From Shinisaurus crocodilurus (Eukaryota > Chordata > Lepidosauria > Squamata > Shinisauridae), in the NCBI GenBank assembly GCA_021292165.1, contig CM037878.1, forward strand, positions 238,481,546 to 238,545,545: DNA of 64,000 nt, written 5' to 3'. Numbering within the stretch: position 1 is the stretch's first letter; each line of letters starts with the position of its first letter. The notes beneath the pieces are model-generated. The model saw only the letters and a list, made by a program, of their open reading frames with translations. It was not told the origin of the DNA and searched no databases. This document shows positions 31,398 to 42,382 of this stretch, one piece after another. The position numbers and the translations under genes are program-made.

Positions 31398-31797
31398 TGT
31401 AGTCAATGGCTGGTAATGACTGTGGCAATGACTGACAATGGCCGTCAATGGCTGTTGTTGATTCACAAAGGTTGAGGTGTTTTGCTGTCTCACCCTGCCT
31501 ACGTGACCAAGATAAGATAATACCTAGCAGCTGCTTGATTGTAAGATCATCTTCCTGTCTCCTTGTAAGGAAATCCCCCTCCCCTAAAGCAAACCCCCCT
31601 TTTGTCTTGACCTTGCTGACCAATGTAAAGAACTGTTGCCAAATGACCAGACTTATGTATGCTATATAAGATGCTGTGAAGCCCCGCCCGGGGTTCTGCT
31701 TTGCGACACAGTCCGCAGGACCAATTGTGCACAATAAACCTTTTTCCAATAACCCGAGTTGGTCCTCGTTGTCCTTATCTGAGTTAAGGGGTGACCA
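31398..31797 (+). mobile_element. Probable solo LTR of an endogenous retrovirus-like element
   Basis: The segment begins TGTAGTCAATGG and ends GGGGTGACCA. It has CTATATAAG at 31662-31670 and AATAAA at 31733-31738, 63 bases later, followed by a GT-rich U5-like stretch. That is the U3-R-U5 order of a retroviral LTR. No internal coding region adjoins it. Exact edges and a target duplication could not be fixed. Confidence 0.55.
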
Positions 31798-31944
31798 CTT
31801 CAATTATCCCATCTACTTTGAAAGTTTGAGAGACTGGACTGAAATAGATGAGCAGGTGGGAGTCAAAGTGAATAAAGGATAATTGGCTGGCTTTAATCCA
31901 AAATGGAGGGCATTCCTCACACTGAGGGATACCTGAAAAGTGTG

Positions 31945-32192
31945 ATTCAAAGGGCCAGCCCTACCTTTGAGCACAGTGAGGCAGCTGCCTCAGGCAGCAG
32001 CAAATGGTTACATATTTATTATTGTTGTATTTTTACTACAATGGACAGGAAAAACTGCTTGTGGACTTTCTCTGTCAGGTGCCAAAATAAGGTGTGACCA
32101 GCCTTGGGTACTCTGCACCTTCATTTGTGGGGAAGGGGGCATTTGCTAATCTGCCTCAGGCAGCAAAATGTCTTGGGCTAGCCCTGGGCTGG
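31945..32192. mobile_element. DNA-transposon relic with GGGCCAGCCCTA-type ends
   Basis: GGGCCAGCCCTACCTTTGAG and GCAGCTGCCTCAGGCAGCAG on the left correspond to CTGCCTCAGGCAGCAAAATG and GGGCTAGCCCTGG on the right, roughly inverted. Non-coding. Confidence 0.5.
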
Positions 32193-33744
32193 TATCAACC
32201 AAACAAAAGTGAAGTAGCTTTACAAGCAACATCCCTTGGTAGGCAGGTTGTCCTTCCATTAACTTCTGGAGCAAAACTCTTGCTCTCCTTCTGAAGTACT
32301 GTTATTGGTGCTGGATCCCAAATCAACACTCTCAATAGGGTATTTGTGTTGCAAACTGAGTCCAGAGCACTTATTCTATTTTTAACTTACAAATGTTTGT
32401 TTATATACATGTATATCCCCCCCACCCTAAGCAAAGCATTCTTGGCAAAATAAGGGCTTCTCTGAACATTAGGAATTGTGCTTTGATTGGTTGAACTTTC
32501 CAGAAGTAGTGAGGGACAACCTACCTCTGCCCCACCCATAATAATCAACCCTCCCTTTTCCTTCTTGAATGGGAAAAACTTTCTGAGAGAGCTCTGGTTT
32601 CACAAGGAGCATCACAGTCACACACTTGTAAGGGAAGCTTGGTAGTGTCTAGTTCTTTGGAGAGGACTTGATGATTAGCACTTGTCTCCTGACAACTGAA
32701 AAGAGCAGTGCTAAAAACCTCTGGTCAGAGTAGCAAGAATGCAGGGAACAAATTGAAAGGGAGACCATGGAGGAAGGCTGAGAACAGAGAGGGTGGGGAA
32801 AAACCTATAGAATGATTAATTTTGCTAAAAGGGTGACTAGGAAAGGGGTGTTCAAGGAGTAGAAAGCACTAAGACTCCTTAGTGAATATCAAGAAGGAGT
32901 AATTTCAAGAAACAAGAAGAAACTCAGGTGAGTAAAATTGCCATTTAGAAATAATAATTGCAAATGAAAAGTCAGATTGGAGGGAGGGGGTGAAAGCTGA
33001 AATCTTTCAAAAGATCAAAAGATGCACACACACACACAGCCCCAGTCTTGAGCCAAAGAAATTTATATTCCTACGAAGTGATGTGGCGAACTGCTGGGGC
33101 TTAAGACAATAAGAATTTGGAACTGGCTTTCTTTAATGTTATTTGATTTGATTTAAACTAAGCCATATTAACAACCATCAGCAATCTGGAAGTATAATGG
33201 GAACCCCTTCTTAGCCAAGATTTCAGCTTGTATCAAAATCACTGGAGATAGGGAAGAAGAGCACAATCCTTTCCAAAGCAAACTTGGGGATCACATTTAG
33301 GGCAAAACATGACATGCACTGGGTGACACAAAACAGTCCAGGGTGGGGTTTTCCTTGAGGCCATTTTGGAATACTTTGGAGTGTTATTCCTTGACCAATG
33401 ATGTCCTTCTAATGTGAGAAATGAGTACAGGCAGTGCCATATCCATATCCTTATCAACTTTGTCCTGGTCCATTTTTATCATCCGACAAGCAGTAATCTA
33501 GTGCTGTGTTCCTTTTGTTTTGTCTACACTTTCCAGTGGATTAGATTTTTGAATAAAAGGCTGATATCCAATAACTGCAGAAACCTATAACCACTAGAGA
33601 TACCCTTTGCTCTTACTCTTACATAAGTGGATGCTTGCTGCTGTTGATTTTTTTTGTCTGGGAATGTTAGTGTTTTTTGTTTTGTTTTGAGTATTAGCAT
33701 TTTGGGGGAGGTTGCTTTTTTTGCTTCTTGCATAGTATTGACAT
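32193..33744. other. Repeat-poor DNA containing a candidate GJA5 first exon
   Basis: Apart from a short (CA)n at about 33025 no repeat is recognised. A consensus donor at about 32933 is annotated separately. Nothing else coding is supported. Confidence 0.45.
32560..32932 (+). promoter_or_regulatory. Candidate non-coding first exon or promoter region upstream of GJA5
   Basis: This stretch has no recognisable repeat and ends in a strong 5' splice site (CTCAG then GTGAGTAAA at about 32933). It lies about 11.7 kb before the GJA5 acceptor, a plausible first-intron length. CACTTG-type motifs (NKX2-5-like) occur near 32620 and 32680, and a TCACAC half-site near 32610 resembles a T-box element. Such short motifs also occur by chance. 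No TATA box is obvious. This is inference from splice consensus and position only. Confidence 0.25.
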
Positions 33745-33900
33745 TGACAGCACAATCCTGCACATATCTACTAAGAAGCAAGTCTCTTTAAGTTCAGTGG
33801 CGTTTAATCCCAGGTAAGTGGGGATAAGATTGCCACTTTATACCCCCTGCAATGGGAATTACTTCTGAGTAGAAATGTATAGAATTGCACTGTTAAATAA
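33745..33900. repeat. Short squamate palindromic repeats (two copies)
   Basis: CACAATCCTGCACATATCTA to GGTAAGTGGGGATAAGATTG, then GGGAATTACTTCTGAGTAGA to ATAGAATTGCACTG, both of the roughly 80-bp family. Confidence 0.6.
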
Positions 33901-34062
33901 TCTGTCATGATGAGGATATTCTGGTGGTGGTGGTGATGTTTGCCGTCATACTCCTCTAATCTTAGAAAAATCCATGAACATTCTCTTATGACTTGGAGCC
34001 AGAGACAGAACTTTCTTCTGATTGCAAGCTGTAGGCTAGCACTGACCTCTAGAAACCAGCCA

Positions 34063-34145
34063 TCTGGAACATAAGAAGAGCCATGCTGGATCAGACCAAG
34101 GGTCTATCTAGTCCAGCATTCTGTTCACACAATAGCACAGGATTT
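34063..34145 (+). mobile_element. SINE tail fragment (second tRNA-SINE family)
   Basis: GCCATGCTGGATCAGACCAA and TCTATCTAGTCCAGCATTCT match the inverse of the tail region of the SINE at 20915-21110 (GGTCCATCTACTCCAGTACT). The tRNA head is absent. Confidence 0.55.
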
Positions 34146-34595
34146 GAGTGCAACAGCACCCTCCCGCCCATGTTCCTCGGCAACCGGTGTACATAGGCAT
34201 ACTTCCTCTGATACTGGATCTGAGGCTTATTTACTTAAAAGAAAACCCCAGTTTTTATTAAATGAGACTTGGAAGAAAGTGTGCATAGGATTACAGCCCA
34301 AGACTTGTTGTGATTGGAGGCAGGTTAGCAGGTCTAGCTAAAAGAAGTTTGTTCTTTACTTAACTCACCCAATGCTGAACGTGCAGTCAAAGGCGTCACA
34401 CAGAATTGTCTGCAAGCCATAAAAAAAGGTGGCAAATGAAAAGGCCACAGAAGCTGCCATAACTAACATGATGGCTTGCATACAATTTTATGGCTTGAAG
34501 ACAATTTTGCCGTGTAACATCCCAAATGGGAGAAAAATTGTCACAGCATGAAGTAGGGTTACACTGCTGTTCTTATGAAGAATTTAATAATAGAG

Positions 34596-34732
34596 CAGCC
34601 TTCCCCCAACCTGGTTCCCTCCAGATGTGTTGGACTGCAACTCCCATCATTCCCAGCAATTGGCTACGCTGGCTGGGAATGCTGAATGTTGTGGTCCAAC
34701 ACAACTGGAGGGAATCAGGCTGGGGAAGGCTG
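34596..34732. mobile_element. Palindromic hAT-type MITE with 8-bp target duplication
   Basis: This 137-bp palindrome starts CAGCCTTCCCCCAACCTGG and ends GGCTGGGGAAGGCTG. Flanks TAATAGAG (34588-34595) and TAATGGAG (34733-34740) are a 7/8 target duplication. Confidence 0.85.
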
Positions 34733-34841
34733 TAATGGAGACAAGCTGAGCAAATACAGTTAATTTTGCAAGACACACATTTCTATACATTTCCACATGA
34801 ACACATGTGTGTGAAAACTCTGAGGCTGTGTATGTGTATAT

Positions 34842-35266
34842 CAGGAGTGCAGAACCTCAGGCCCAGGGGCGAAATCTGGCCCGCCCAGGGGCAAAATCTG
34901 GCCCGTCCAGGGGCAAAATCCAGCCCTCCAGGGCTCCCTAGATGGCCACACCCCTTCCCCTGACCTTGCCCCCATCCTCCAACCACCCGATCGTTTGGTT
35001 GTTTCCCTGCTTTTGTCCGATTTTTCCTCCATTCTAGAAGACTGAAATGCCTCTCCTAAGGCAGTAAGAAGTTTAAGCTAAAATATGCCAGTATTTTTGG
35101 CCCCACCCCTTTCGCCTTTGGCCCTGCCACTGTTGTCTCTGGCCTGCCCCTTTCAACTCTGGCCTGCCGTGCCCCTTTCACCTTTGACCCTGCCTACCGC
35201 TGGCATGCAGCCCCCAAGAGCTCCTCCAATGAGCTTTCCCTGGCTGAAAGAGGTTCAGCACCCTTG
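34842..35266. mobile_element. hAT-like MITE with internal 22-bp tandem repeat
   Basis: The left end CAGGAGTGCAGAACCTCAGG and right end GAGGTTCAGCACCCTTG are inverted. Three units of about 22 bp (CAGGGGCAAAATCTGGCCCG) follow the left end (34863-34930). Flanks do not give a clear target duplication. Non-coding. Confidence 0.6.
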
Positions 35267-35571
35267 TGAGACATTGTGGTTTTTGGAAAACCAAGGTACC
35301 CTTCCCCACAATAATTTGGTCACTTTGAGTGAGCCCCACCACCACCACCACCACTGCCACTTGTGCTTTCAATACTGTCTTTGTTGGCATGTGTGTGATT
35401 TAATTCATATTGACAGACCAATAGCTCATGTATTTTTTCAATTCAGAAAACAGGTTTGTCTGACAAATGTTGCAGGAAGCTGCTACACTGGCCCATAAGA
35501 GGAAATCCAAAATCTACAGTAGGGTATGACCTTTATTAAGATGAACTAAATGGTGACAAAGACGTGAACAA
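35267..35571. other. Unannotated DNA
   Basis: A short CCA-repeat run at about 35335-35355; nothing else recognised. Confidence 0.45.
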
Positions 35572-35596
35572 GTTGTTGTTGTTGTTGTTGTTGTTG

Positions 35597-35643
<47 letters not shown>
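35572..35643 (+). repeat. (GTT)n(ATT)n microsatellite
   Basis: About ten GTT units change to about fourteen ATT units. It sits at the 3' end of an inverted LINE fragment. Confidence 0.95.
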
Positions 35644-35800
35644 TACATTTATTAATCGCCCATCTGGCTGGCAACCGGCCACCCTGGGCGATGTACATAG
35701 GCTAAAAACAAGATAAAATACAATTAAAACATTATAAATTTCATTGGAACTCATCAGGGTAGGCAGCAAACATAAAAGCAAAACAAAAACGAGAGGGTGG
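35644..35800 (-). mobile_element. L2 LINE 3' end fragment
   Basis: Read on the minus strand it ends in GTACATCGCCCAGGGTGGCC and TTGCCAGCCAGATGGGCG before the AAT-repeat tail, like the end at 37240-37290 (GTACGTCGCTCAGAGTGGCC). Confidence 0.65.
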
Positions 35801-35927
35801 AGAAAAGGGTGTTACAGGACAAGATGAAAAAAGCCTGGTCTGGAAATCATCATCATCTTAAGGTTTTATTCATTAATTACATTTCTATCCCACCCTTCCC
35901 CCAAGGAGCTCAGTGTGGCATACACAG

Positions 35928-36162
35928 TTTGCGTAGTGGTGAGAGTGTTGGACTGGGACTCGGGAGATCCGGGTTCTAGTCCCCGCTCTGCCATGAAACT
36001 CACTGGGTGACTTTGAGCCAGTCATTGACTCTCAGCCTAACCTACCTCACAGGGTTGTTGTGAGGATAAAATGGAGAGGAGGAGGAGGATTATGTAAGCC
36101 GCCTTGGGTTCCTTGCAGGAAAAAAAGCGGGGTATAAATATAATAAATGAATAAAATAAACC
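35928..36162 (+). mobile_element. Sauria SINE
   Basis: GTTTGCGTAGTGGTGAGAGT opens the head; TCCGGGTTCTAGTCCCCGC is the B-box area. CAGCCTAACCTACCTCACAG, GCCGCCTTGGGTTCCTTGCA and GTATAAATATAATAAATG follow. It forms a tail-to-tail pair with the inverse SINE after it. Confidence 0.92.
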
Positions 36163-36425
36163 TTGTAAGGTAGGTTAGGCTAAGGCAACCTTCCCCAACC
36201 TGTTGCCCTCCAGATGTTTTGGACTTCATTCCATCAGCCCTAGCCAGCATGGCCAGGAAAGCTGTGAGTTGTCATCGAAAAATATCAGGAGGGCACCAGG
36301 TTGAGGAAGGCTGGAATAAGAGAGAGTGAGTGTCTGGCTCACGGTGGGCTTCATGGTGAAGTGGGGATTTGAACTTGTGCCATCCCAGTGTTTGTCCAAC
36401 ACTAATCATTAAGCCACACGAGAAG
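36163..36425 (-). mobile_element. Sauria SINE interrupted by a palindromic MITE
   Basis: CTTGTAAGGTAGGTTAGGCT (inverse SINE) leads into a MITE at about 36184-36313. GAGAGTGAGTGTCTGGCTCA, TTCATGGTGAAGTGGGGATT and CAACACTAATCATTAAGCCA then continue the inverse SINE to its head. Confidence 0.75.
36184..36313. mobile_element. Palindromic hAT-type MITE inside an inverse Sauria SINE
   Basis: CAACCTTCCCCAACCTGTTG at the left mirrors CACCAGGTTGAGGAAGGCTG at the right, with GATGTTTTGGACTTCATTCC and AGCCAGCATGGCCAGG in the core. Confidence 0.8.
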
Positions 36426-36674
36426 TGCCGCACAGGCTTCATTAGGAAATGTCACGCTTCAAGCAAAAAATCTCAGGTTGCACCGAATTAATAGGGATGG
36501 GGAAGAATGTTTGCTCTCCTGCTGAAAAGATAAAAAAGGCACTTACTGAGTTCTGACTCTAGCGCTAATTGAAATACATGGGCTCCCTTGTAAAGAAGCA
36601 GGAGGAAAAGAAACTGTGGTTGCCCTTATATTGGCAAAGCAGGAGATTTGCGCCCCTACCTTCCTAATCATCTG
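36426..36674. other. Unannotated DNA
   Basis: No recognised feature between the SINE and the L2 end. Confidence 0.4.
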
Positions 36675-37315
36675 CTCCTATAGTGGTTCATGCCTTGGTC
36701 TCCTCTCGCCTGGACTACTGTAATGCGCTCTACGTGGGGTTACCCTGGAAGATGGTTCGGAAGTTGCAGCTGGTACAGAATGCAGCAGCTCGCCTGGTTA
36801 AAGGCTGCCGCCGGCGTGATCACATCACTCCAGTGCTCAAAGAGTTGCACTGGCTACCAGTTGTTTGCCGAGCCGAATTCAAGGTGTTGGCGTTGACCTT
36901 TAGAACCCTGTACGGCTCCGGTCCAGTATATCTCAAGGAGCGCCTCCAGCAACATCAAGTAGGCCACTCAACAAGATCCGCCACGGATGGCCTTCTCCCT
37001 GTCCCATCAGCCAGAGAAACCAGGCTGGTGGGGACTAGGAGGAGGGCCTTTTCTGTGGCAGCCCCCAATTTATGGAACTCTCTCCCCAGTGACCTCCGCC
37101 ATGCCCCTTCCTTGATTAGCTTCCGCCGGGCATTAAAAATGTGACTTTTCAGGCGGGAATATGGGGTGGGTTAGGATTTTTAATTGTGTTTTATACTGTG
37201 TGTGTGTGTGTGTGTGTGTGTCCCTGTATTTTATTGCATTGTACGTCGCTCAGAGTGGCCGGATGTCTGGCCAGATGGGTGATTCATAAATATAATAAAT
37301 AAAATAAATAAAATA
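36675..37315 (+). mobile_element. L2 LINE, C-terminal ORF2 part and 3' end
   Basis: An open frame (36683-37144) encodes ALVSSRLDYCNALYVGLPWK, RKLQLVQNAAARLVKGCRRR, ITPVLKELHWLPVVCRAEFK, VLALTFRTLYGSGPVYLKER and ends RAFSVAAPNLWNSLPSDLRH with a natural stop. This is the L2 C-terminal domain after the RT. The 3'UTR has a (TG)n run and ends GTACGTCGCTCAGAGTGGCC with an AATAAAATAAAT tail. It is 5' truncated just after the RT, so it is not functional. Confidence 0.9.
37198..37221 (+). repeat. (TG)n microsatellite in the L2 3'UTR
   Basis: About twelve TG units in the 3'UTR of the L2 end. Confidence 0.95.
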
Positions 37316-38128
37316 AATAAATTTTAGGTAGAGCATTACATCTAAAAAAAAAATTTAAAGCCAAACTGAGCAGTCTTACCTATCCACATCTTCACCCTGG
37401 ATCGTGCTAGTATACTCGGGAGAATTCCCTACGGATTTAGAGTTCAAAATGGTGAGATCCACTTTCACTCGGGAACTATGTGAAGAATTCTCATTGCTCC
37501 AAGTATTACATTATTTTTACTACTTACATTTTATTTTCTCCCTGTACTTTGTCCTTGGGAATGTCAGTACTGTGCTGGAAGGAATTTGAAGCATACCAGA
37601 ATATGCAACCGTTCTTCTTCCAGTTTCTTTTCTCTTTGGCCTGTAGGTGGATTTCACACATCCTTCTCAGCTGTCCTTGTCTCCTTTGTCCCATGGCACT
37701 GAAAAGGAATAGAAGGGACGAACAGTTATGCGCGCAGAGGCAGAGTTTCAGTGTCACAGTGCTGCATGCCTTGGGTGAGGTGTTAGTATGAAGAACAGCC
37801 CAAAAGATGGGACACAGGGCAGCGGACTTTGGAGAATCAATATGCACAAAAAGAAGTAAATTTCTTTCTTATTGACAGAACCAGACATTTTTGCTTCCCT
37901 CCTTTAGAAAGATTTTCTAAATTTGAACGCCCCAAAATGTGAATTTTGGTAAATAGCTGTTGATGGACAACAGTATTCCACAAAACGTATTGGTTCCTTG
38001 TGCTCCCATAAAAATTAAAAATTCAGTGGTGTTGGGTTGGTACCAGTGGACAAACCAGCTAATCTGCAAGATGGTTAGAATGTGGGTATATTGTCACATA
38101 TAAGAAACATCTGTCTATTCGCCTACTA
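37316..38128. other. Unannotated DNA
   Basis: No gene or repeat recognised. Short overlapping frames (103 and 107 codons near 37480-37847) have no motif. Confidence 0.45.
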
Positions 38129-38295
38129 CAGTGGTGGGCAGAAGGTAGGTCTCCAGATGTTTTGGACTTCAACTCCCAGAAGCCCCTGCCAGCATGGCCA
38201 GTTGTCAGGAATGCTGGAAGCTGAAGTCCAAAACTTCTGGTTAATAGACCAGAAGGCAGCAGAAGGTAGATCAGGATCTACTTAGTAGATCACTG
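38129..38295. mobile_element. Palindromic MITE related to the copy at 691
   Basis: CAGTGGTGGGCAGAAGGTAG and GATGTTTTGGACTTCAACTC are mirrored by GAAGTCCAAAACTTCTGG and GAAGGTAGATCAGGATCTAC. The right end is longer than in other copies and no target duplication is seen. Confidence 0.6.
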
Positions 38296-40580
38296 GAGGA
38301 TTTTCTGCAAGCATTTCTTAACTGCCAGTTGTTTAATAAGAGCGACCATATTTTTTCCTCTCTCTAAGTTAGGCTGTTAGTATCCCTGATCTGTAGTAAC
38401 TCAGATGTAGATTTGTACTTGTGTATATCTTGGGGATGAGGAGCTGGCTATGTATGTCTGACTCTTCTCCTCCAATCGGGAAGCTGGATTTGGGGGAAAG
38501 GGGAATGAAGACAATGTTATTCGAGAAGCTCCTGAATGTGTGAGGTTATTTTATTTTATTTAGAAAATTTGTATCCTGCCTTCTGGCTACAAGAGCCCCC
38601 AAGGTGGTTTACAACAGAGATGCACTTTCAAAGGGGAGCATTTGGTGATTGGTAGTGCTGGGGGGGGGGGTTGGGTAGAGATTGAGCAGTGAGGATGCTA
38701 AATGGGGAAGGCTGATGGTAATGAGAGGTCTCCATTCTTAATTAATTATGCCTGTGTAATTACACAGAACTCAACTAATTCCAGAAGAGTAGCTGAATTG
38801 GTCCGTTACAGCAAACACACACAAAAAGAGCCCCATGGTGTCCTAGAGACTATTGTGGCATAAACATTTGTGCACTAGAGCCCTCTTTGTCTGATACATG
38901 CTGTGTTATCCACGATTGGGACATACACACAGAGCGAGGCTAGGCCCTAGTCACTTGGGTGCGGCGGGGGGGGGGGAGAGAATGGTAGAGTGAGTCAAAA
39001 GGCCATGGAATGCACAAAATAAAGTCTGTGACACTTCTATGCAAAGCGCAAATGTTTTATATAATACCAAGAAATCTATATGAGGTCCTCCTGAGGCCAA
39101 CATCACCCTATATTCCTGCTACTAATGCTTTCTTCCTGTTTGCTGCCTGCAATTACCCCCCTGAGTCTCTATTTTTAACAAGATCTCCCTTTCACTAGCT
39201 GCAAAGTGATACAGCTTGAGAAAATCTTTTGTTTCCACTGCACTAAAACTATGCCAATATTTCCTAATCTCTCTTGGTTCATACATATTATTTGGCTGTC
39301 CTCACGCGTGTATCCAACACCTCCCAATTTAGTACCAGCCATAAGAGTTACATGCTTAGTTACGTGCCAGTTAACTCGGCTTTGAAGACTCTGATAAAGA
39401 TACTAAGTCAAACGAGGCCTAACACCAATCCAGGCAGCGGCCTCCTGTACACTGACACCCAAGGTCATTATCTGCCACTTAGCATTATCCCTCGGTTACA
39501 GTCGTTCAGCATGTTTCTCGGTATATTCAGCAGCGTTCATAAACATGGATGTGAGCTCTTGAGTTATATTTTGTGTGATGCTGCATACAGGTCAACTGCT
39601 CACCATAATTGTGGGTCGGCCTCTTTCGGGGTGTTGATGACTGGCACATCTGAGGTATAGATTTCTTATAGTTCAGCATCCCATTTATTTCAATACAGTT
39701 TTAAAAAATTAACAAAACCACAGTTGACCATACATGACAGCAGCAGTGTGGGAGCCATTTTTTAAAAATTTGAGTATGAATTCAAGGGACAACAGCCTTC
39801 ATGGCAGCTTACAAAACCCACGTCATATAAAAGACAGTATCAAAATATAATCAACAAAATTAAGGCAGCAGCTCAAATCCCCACCAGGAGGCAAAGGGAA
39901 CCAGTTTGATCAGGAGTCACATTCCTGGGAGCGGCAGCTGCCTTGCCCTGTGCCAGGCCACTCTCTCTGAGCTGGTGGTCCGTGCAGTGCAAAATGGGAT
40001 GGCCGCCAAGAGGAGGGGGGCAAAGGCAGCAATTCTTCCTCCCTCAAACACCTGCTCTCCTCCATGAGGAGGCCAGAACCTGGGGAAGCCCTTTCGTTTG
40101 AATGAAGGGTCAGTGGCAGGGGGTTGCCACTCCTTTCAGACTGCAGGGGCAACACATGTACTTGGAGGGGTTCCTTTGACTGGCTGTAGTCCAAGGCAGA
40201 ACAAGAAGAGGCAGTGCCTTTGCCAGGGGTTTTTGGCTGCTACACATACTGGGCATCCATGCAATTGAAAGCCTTTGTTTTGTATGCCTTCCCTTCCATT
40301 TTTTGCTCTGTCCACTTTTTTTCAGCCAGGCCTTTTCTGAATGCTTTCCCTTTCCACTGGTTTCTTCTTATTTAACTCTATCTCTTCCTGTTCCTTGCTC
40401 TCCTCTCTTCCGTTTATCTCCACACTCCCTGTTTCTCTTCCTCCCTCCCTCCCTCCTCCCTCCCCACTTCTGGTCTTTCTCCTTCTCCTTCCATTTTCCT
40501 TCATAGCCCCAACTCTTAGGGGTCCTTCCCCTATCCAGGTACAGCCAGGTGTGTGTGAGGGGAGGGGACAGACAGATCCA
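38296..40580. other. Mostly unannotated DNA
   Basis: A LINE-like 3' fragment (TGTATCCTGCCTTCTGGC, CCAAGGTGGTTTACAAC) lies at about 38550-38615 and a G-run at about 38966-38977. A pyrimidine-rich tract of CTCC-type units spans about 40325-40510. No gene is recognised. Confidence 0.45.
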
Positions 40581-40667
40581 GGGTGCTTCCAGATGAGGCT
40601 GTTACTGAGAGAGTGTTGGGGTGGGGAGAGAGGAGAGAGGGGGAAATGCAGAGCAATTCTCGGTTGG

Positions 40668-40740
40668 TCTACTCAGAAGTAAGTCCCACCGAGTTCAGTG
40701 GGACTTTTCTTCAGATAAGTATGCATAGGATTGCAGCCAA
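40668..40740. repeat. Short squamate palindromic repeat
   Basis: CTACTCAGAAGTAAGTCCCA, GAGTTCAGTGGGACTT and GTATGCATAGGATTGCAGCC. Confidence 0.75.
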
Positions 40741-41004
40741 ATGAAGAATGGAGAAATTGGATTAAAAGTCTGGTGCAAGAAGACTTTTTAAAGTGTTTGC
40801 CAGGATGGGCGGGCATTTGGACTGTCTCAAGGAAGAAAATTGTGTTGTGCCAGCACTGGGTACCATTAAAAGCATGAAGAAATGGAGCAAACTTTGCCTG
40901 GCCCTCAAAGAAATCACTGATGGCACCATGCAAAGACGCCTAGGGAGAGAGAGTTCCAGGTTGGGTGCCACCACATAAGAGACCCTCTTGGCGGTAGCCA
41001 GCCA
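40741..41004. other. Unannotated DNA with a small L2-like 3'UTR fragment
   Basis: GGTTGGGTGCCACCACATAA and GAGACCCTCTTGGCGGTAGC at about 40955-41003 resemble the inverse L2 3'UTR blocks at 23475-23530. Confidence 0.4.
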
Positions 41005-41248
41005 CTTTATTTATTTATTTATTTTATTTATACCCCGCCTTTTTTCCTGCAAGGAACCCAAGGCGGCTTACATAATCCTCCTCCTCTCCATTTTATCCTC
41101 ACAACAACCCTGTGAGGTAGGTTAGGCTGAGAGTCAGTGACTGGCCCAAAGTCACCCAGTGAGTTTCATGGCCGAGTGGGGACTTGAACCTGGATCTCCG
41201 GAGTCCCAGTCCAACACTCTCACCACTACGCCACACTGGCTAAGCCAT
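41005..41248 (-). mobile_element. Sauria SINE
   Basis: A TTTA-rich tail, then CGCCTTTTTTCCTGCAAGGA, CCATTTTATCCTCACAACAA, GTGAGGTAGGTTAGGCTGAG, CATGGCCGAGTGGGGACTTG and ACCACTACGCCACACTGGCT, all in inverse order. It is near complete. Confidence 0.92.
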
Positions 41249-41284
41249 TTTTCTATATGTTCATCCAACAGTTATACTATACTG

Positions 41285-41420
41285 CAGCCTTTCCAAACCT
41301 GGTGTCCTCCAGATGTTTTGGGCATACAACTCTCAGTATTCCTTTCCATTAGCCATCTTGGTTGGGGTGATGGGAGTTGATGTACAAAATATCTGGAGGG
41401 CACCAGGTTCAGGAAGGCTG
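41285..41420. mobile_element. Palindromic hAT-type MITE
   Basis: CAGCCTTTCCAAACCTGGTG on the left mirrors CACCAGGTTCAGGAAGGCTG on the right. It lies 16 bases before the next hAT element. Confidence 0.8.
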
Positions 41421-41772
41421 GGCCAATTGTGTGGGTCAACGTTCTCCAACCTGGGGGTCGGGACCCCCAAGGGGGTCGCGACATGCTTTCTGGGGGGTCG
41501 CCAGCTATACTGGAAGGAGGGAGGGAGGGGGAGGTATTTTCCTACAGCACCAGGCGCTTGCAATCCAATTGCTGGAGAAGGAGAGCGCGTGCGCGCGTGC
41601 CTACACTGGTGCTTTATGGGTAACAGGCACGTGAGCCTTGAGAAGGAGCCGCTGCCTGCAGTTGCCGCCAAGCACCTCCTTCGCCTCGTGCTTCTCCTCC
41701 TTGTGCTGGAGTGAGTGAGTGAGTCGCTGCCTGCAGTTGCTGCCAACATCTCGCCTCCTCCTCCTCATGCTG

Positions 41773-41821
<49 letters not shown>
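41773..41821 (+). repeat. (GT)n(GA)n microsatellite
   Basis: GT units change to GA units within the tandem array of the hAT/Charlie-like element. Confidence 0.95.
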
Positions 41822-41825
<4 letters not shown>

Positions 41826-42382
41826 CGACGCTGCCTGCAGTTGCCGCCAACACGCGCTTCTTCCTCTTCCTGCTGCTGCTGAAGATCTCTGTAAGAACGA
41901 GTTGGAGGAGGGGGCAGATTGAGCTGTTGTTGGGCTGGAAAGGGGAGGTGGTCGCGGCAGCGTCCAGGGGTGAGGGGAGGGTGGGGGGCATTCCACCCAG
42001 CCCTTCCTTCTCAGACGCAGCCGGCTGGGGGAGGGGGAGCGGCAGCACGAGGACGACCTGGGCGACTTGATTATTTGCACAAAGGCAAGTGTGCTTACTT
42101 CCTCCTTAGCCCTTCGAGATTTTGGCAGCCCCAATGCAAAGCAGTGAGGCGTGCTGCTGGCTATAATTCTGTTGGGAGAAGGTACTTAACACCACTTGGA
42201 GAGCTCACGTTATGGTATTTTTTGACACACTCATTGGGAACAGTGAAACTCTGGCTTCTTCTGAGTGAAAATGAAGTGTGTGTGTGAGAGAGAGAGAGTG
42301 AGAGAGACTGTGTGAATGAATTTCATTTCACTTGCTTCTGTGGCTATTGCAGAACTATTTTTAGCTGTCTCCAGCAGAACAG

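Noticed and set aside
34863..34930. Short regularly spaced repeats resembling a CRISPR array
   Set aside because: Three directly adjoining 22-bp units without unique spacers, in a vertebrate genome and inside a MITE.
39274..39660. 128-codon + strand frame
   Set aside because: No recognisable domain, no splice context and no conservation information; likely chance.
41601..42134. 177- and 144-codon minus-strand frames
   Set aside because: They run through the GA/GT microsatellite and GC-rich tandem modules of the hAT element (runs of Ser-Leu and His-Thr) and match no protein family.
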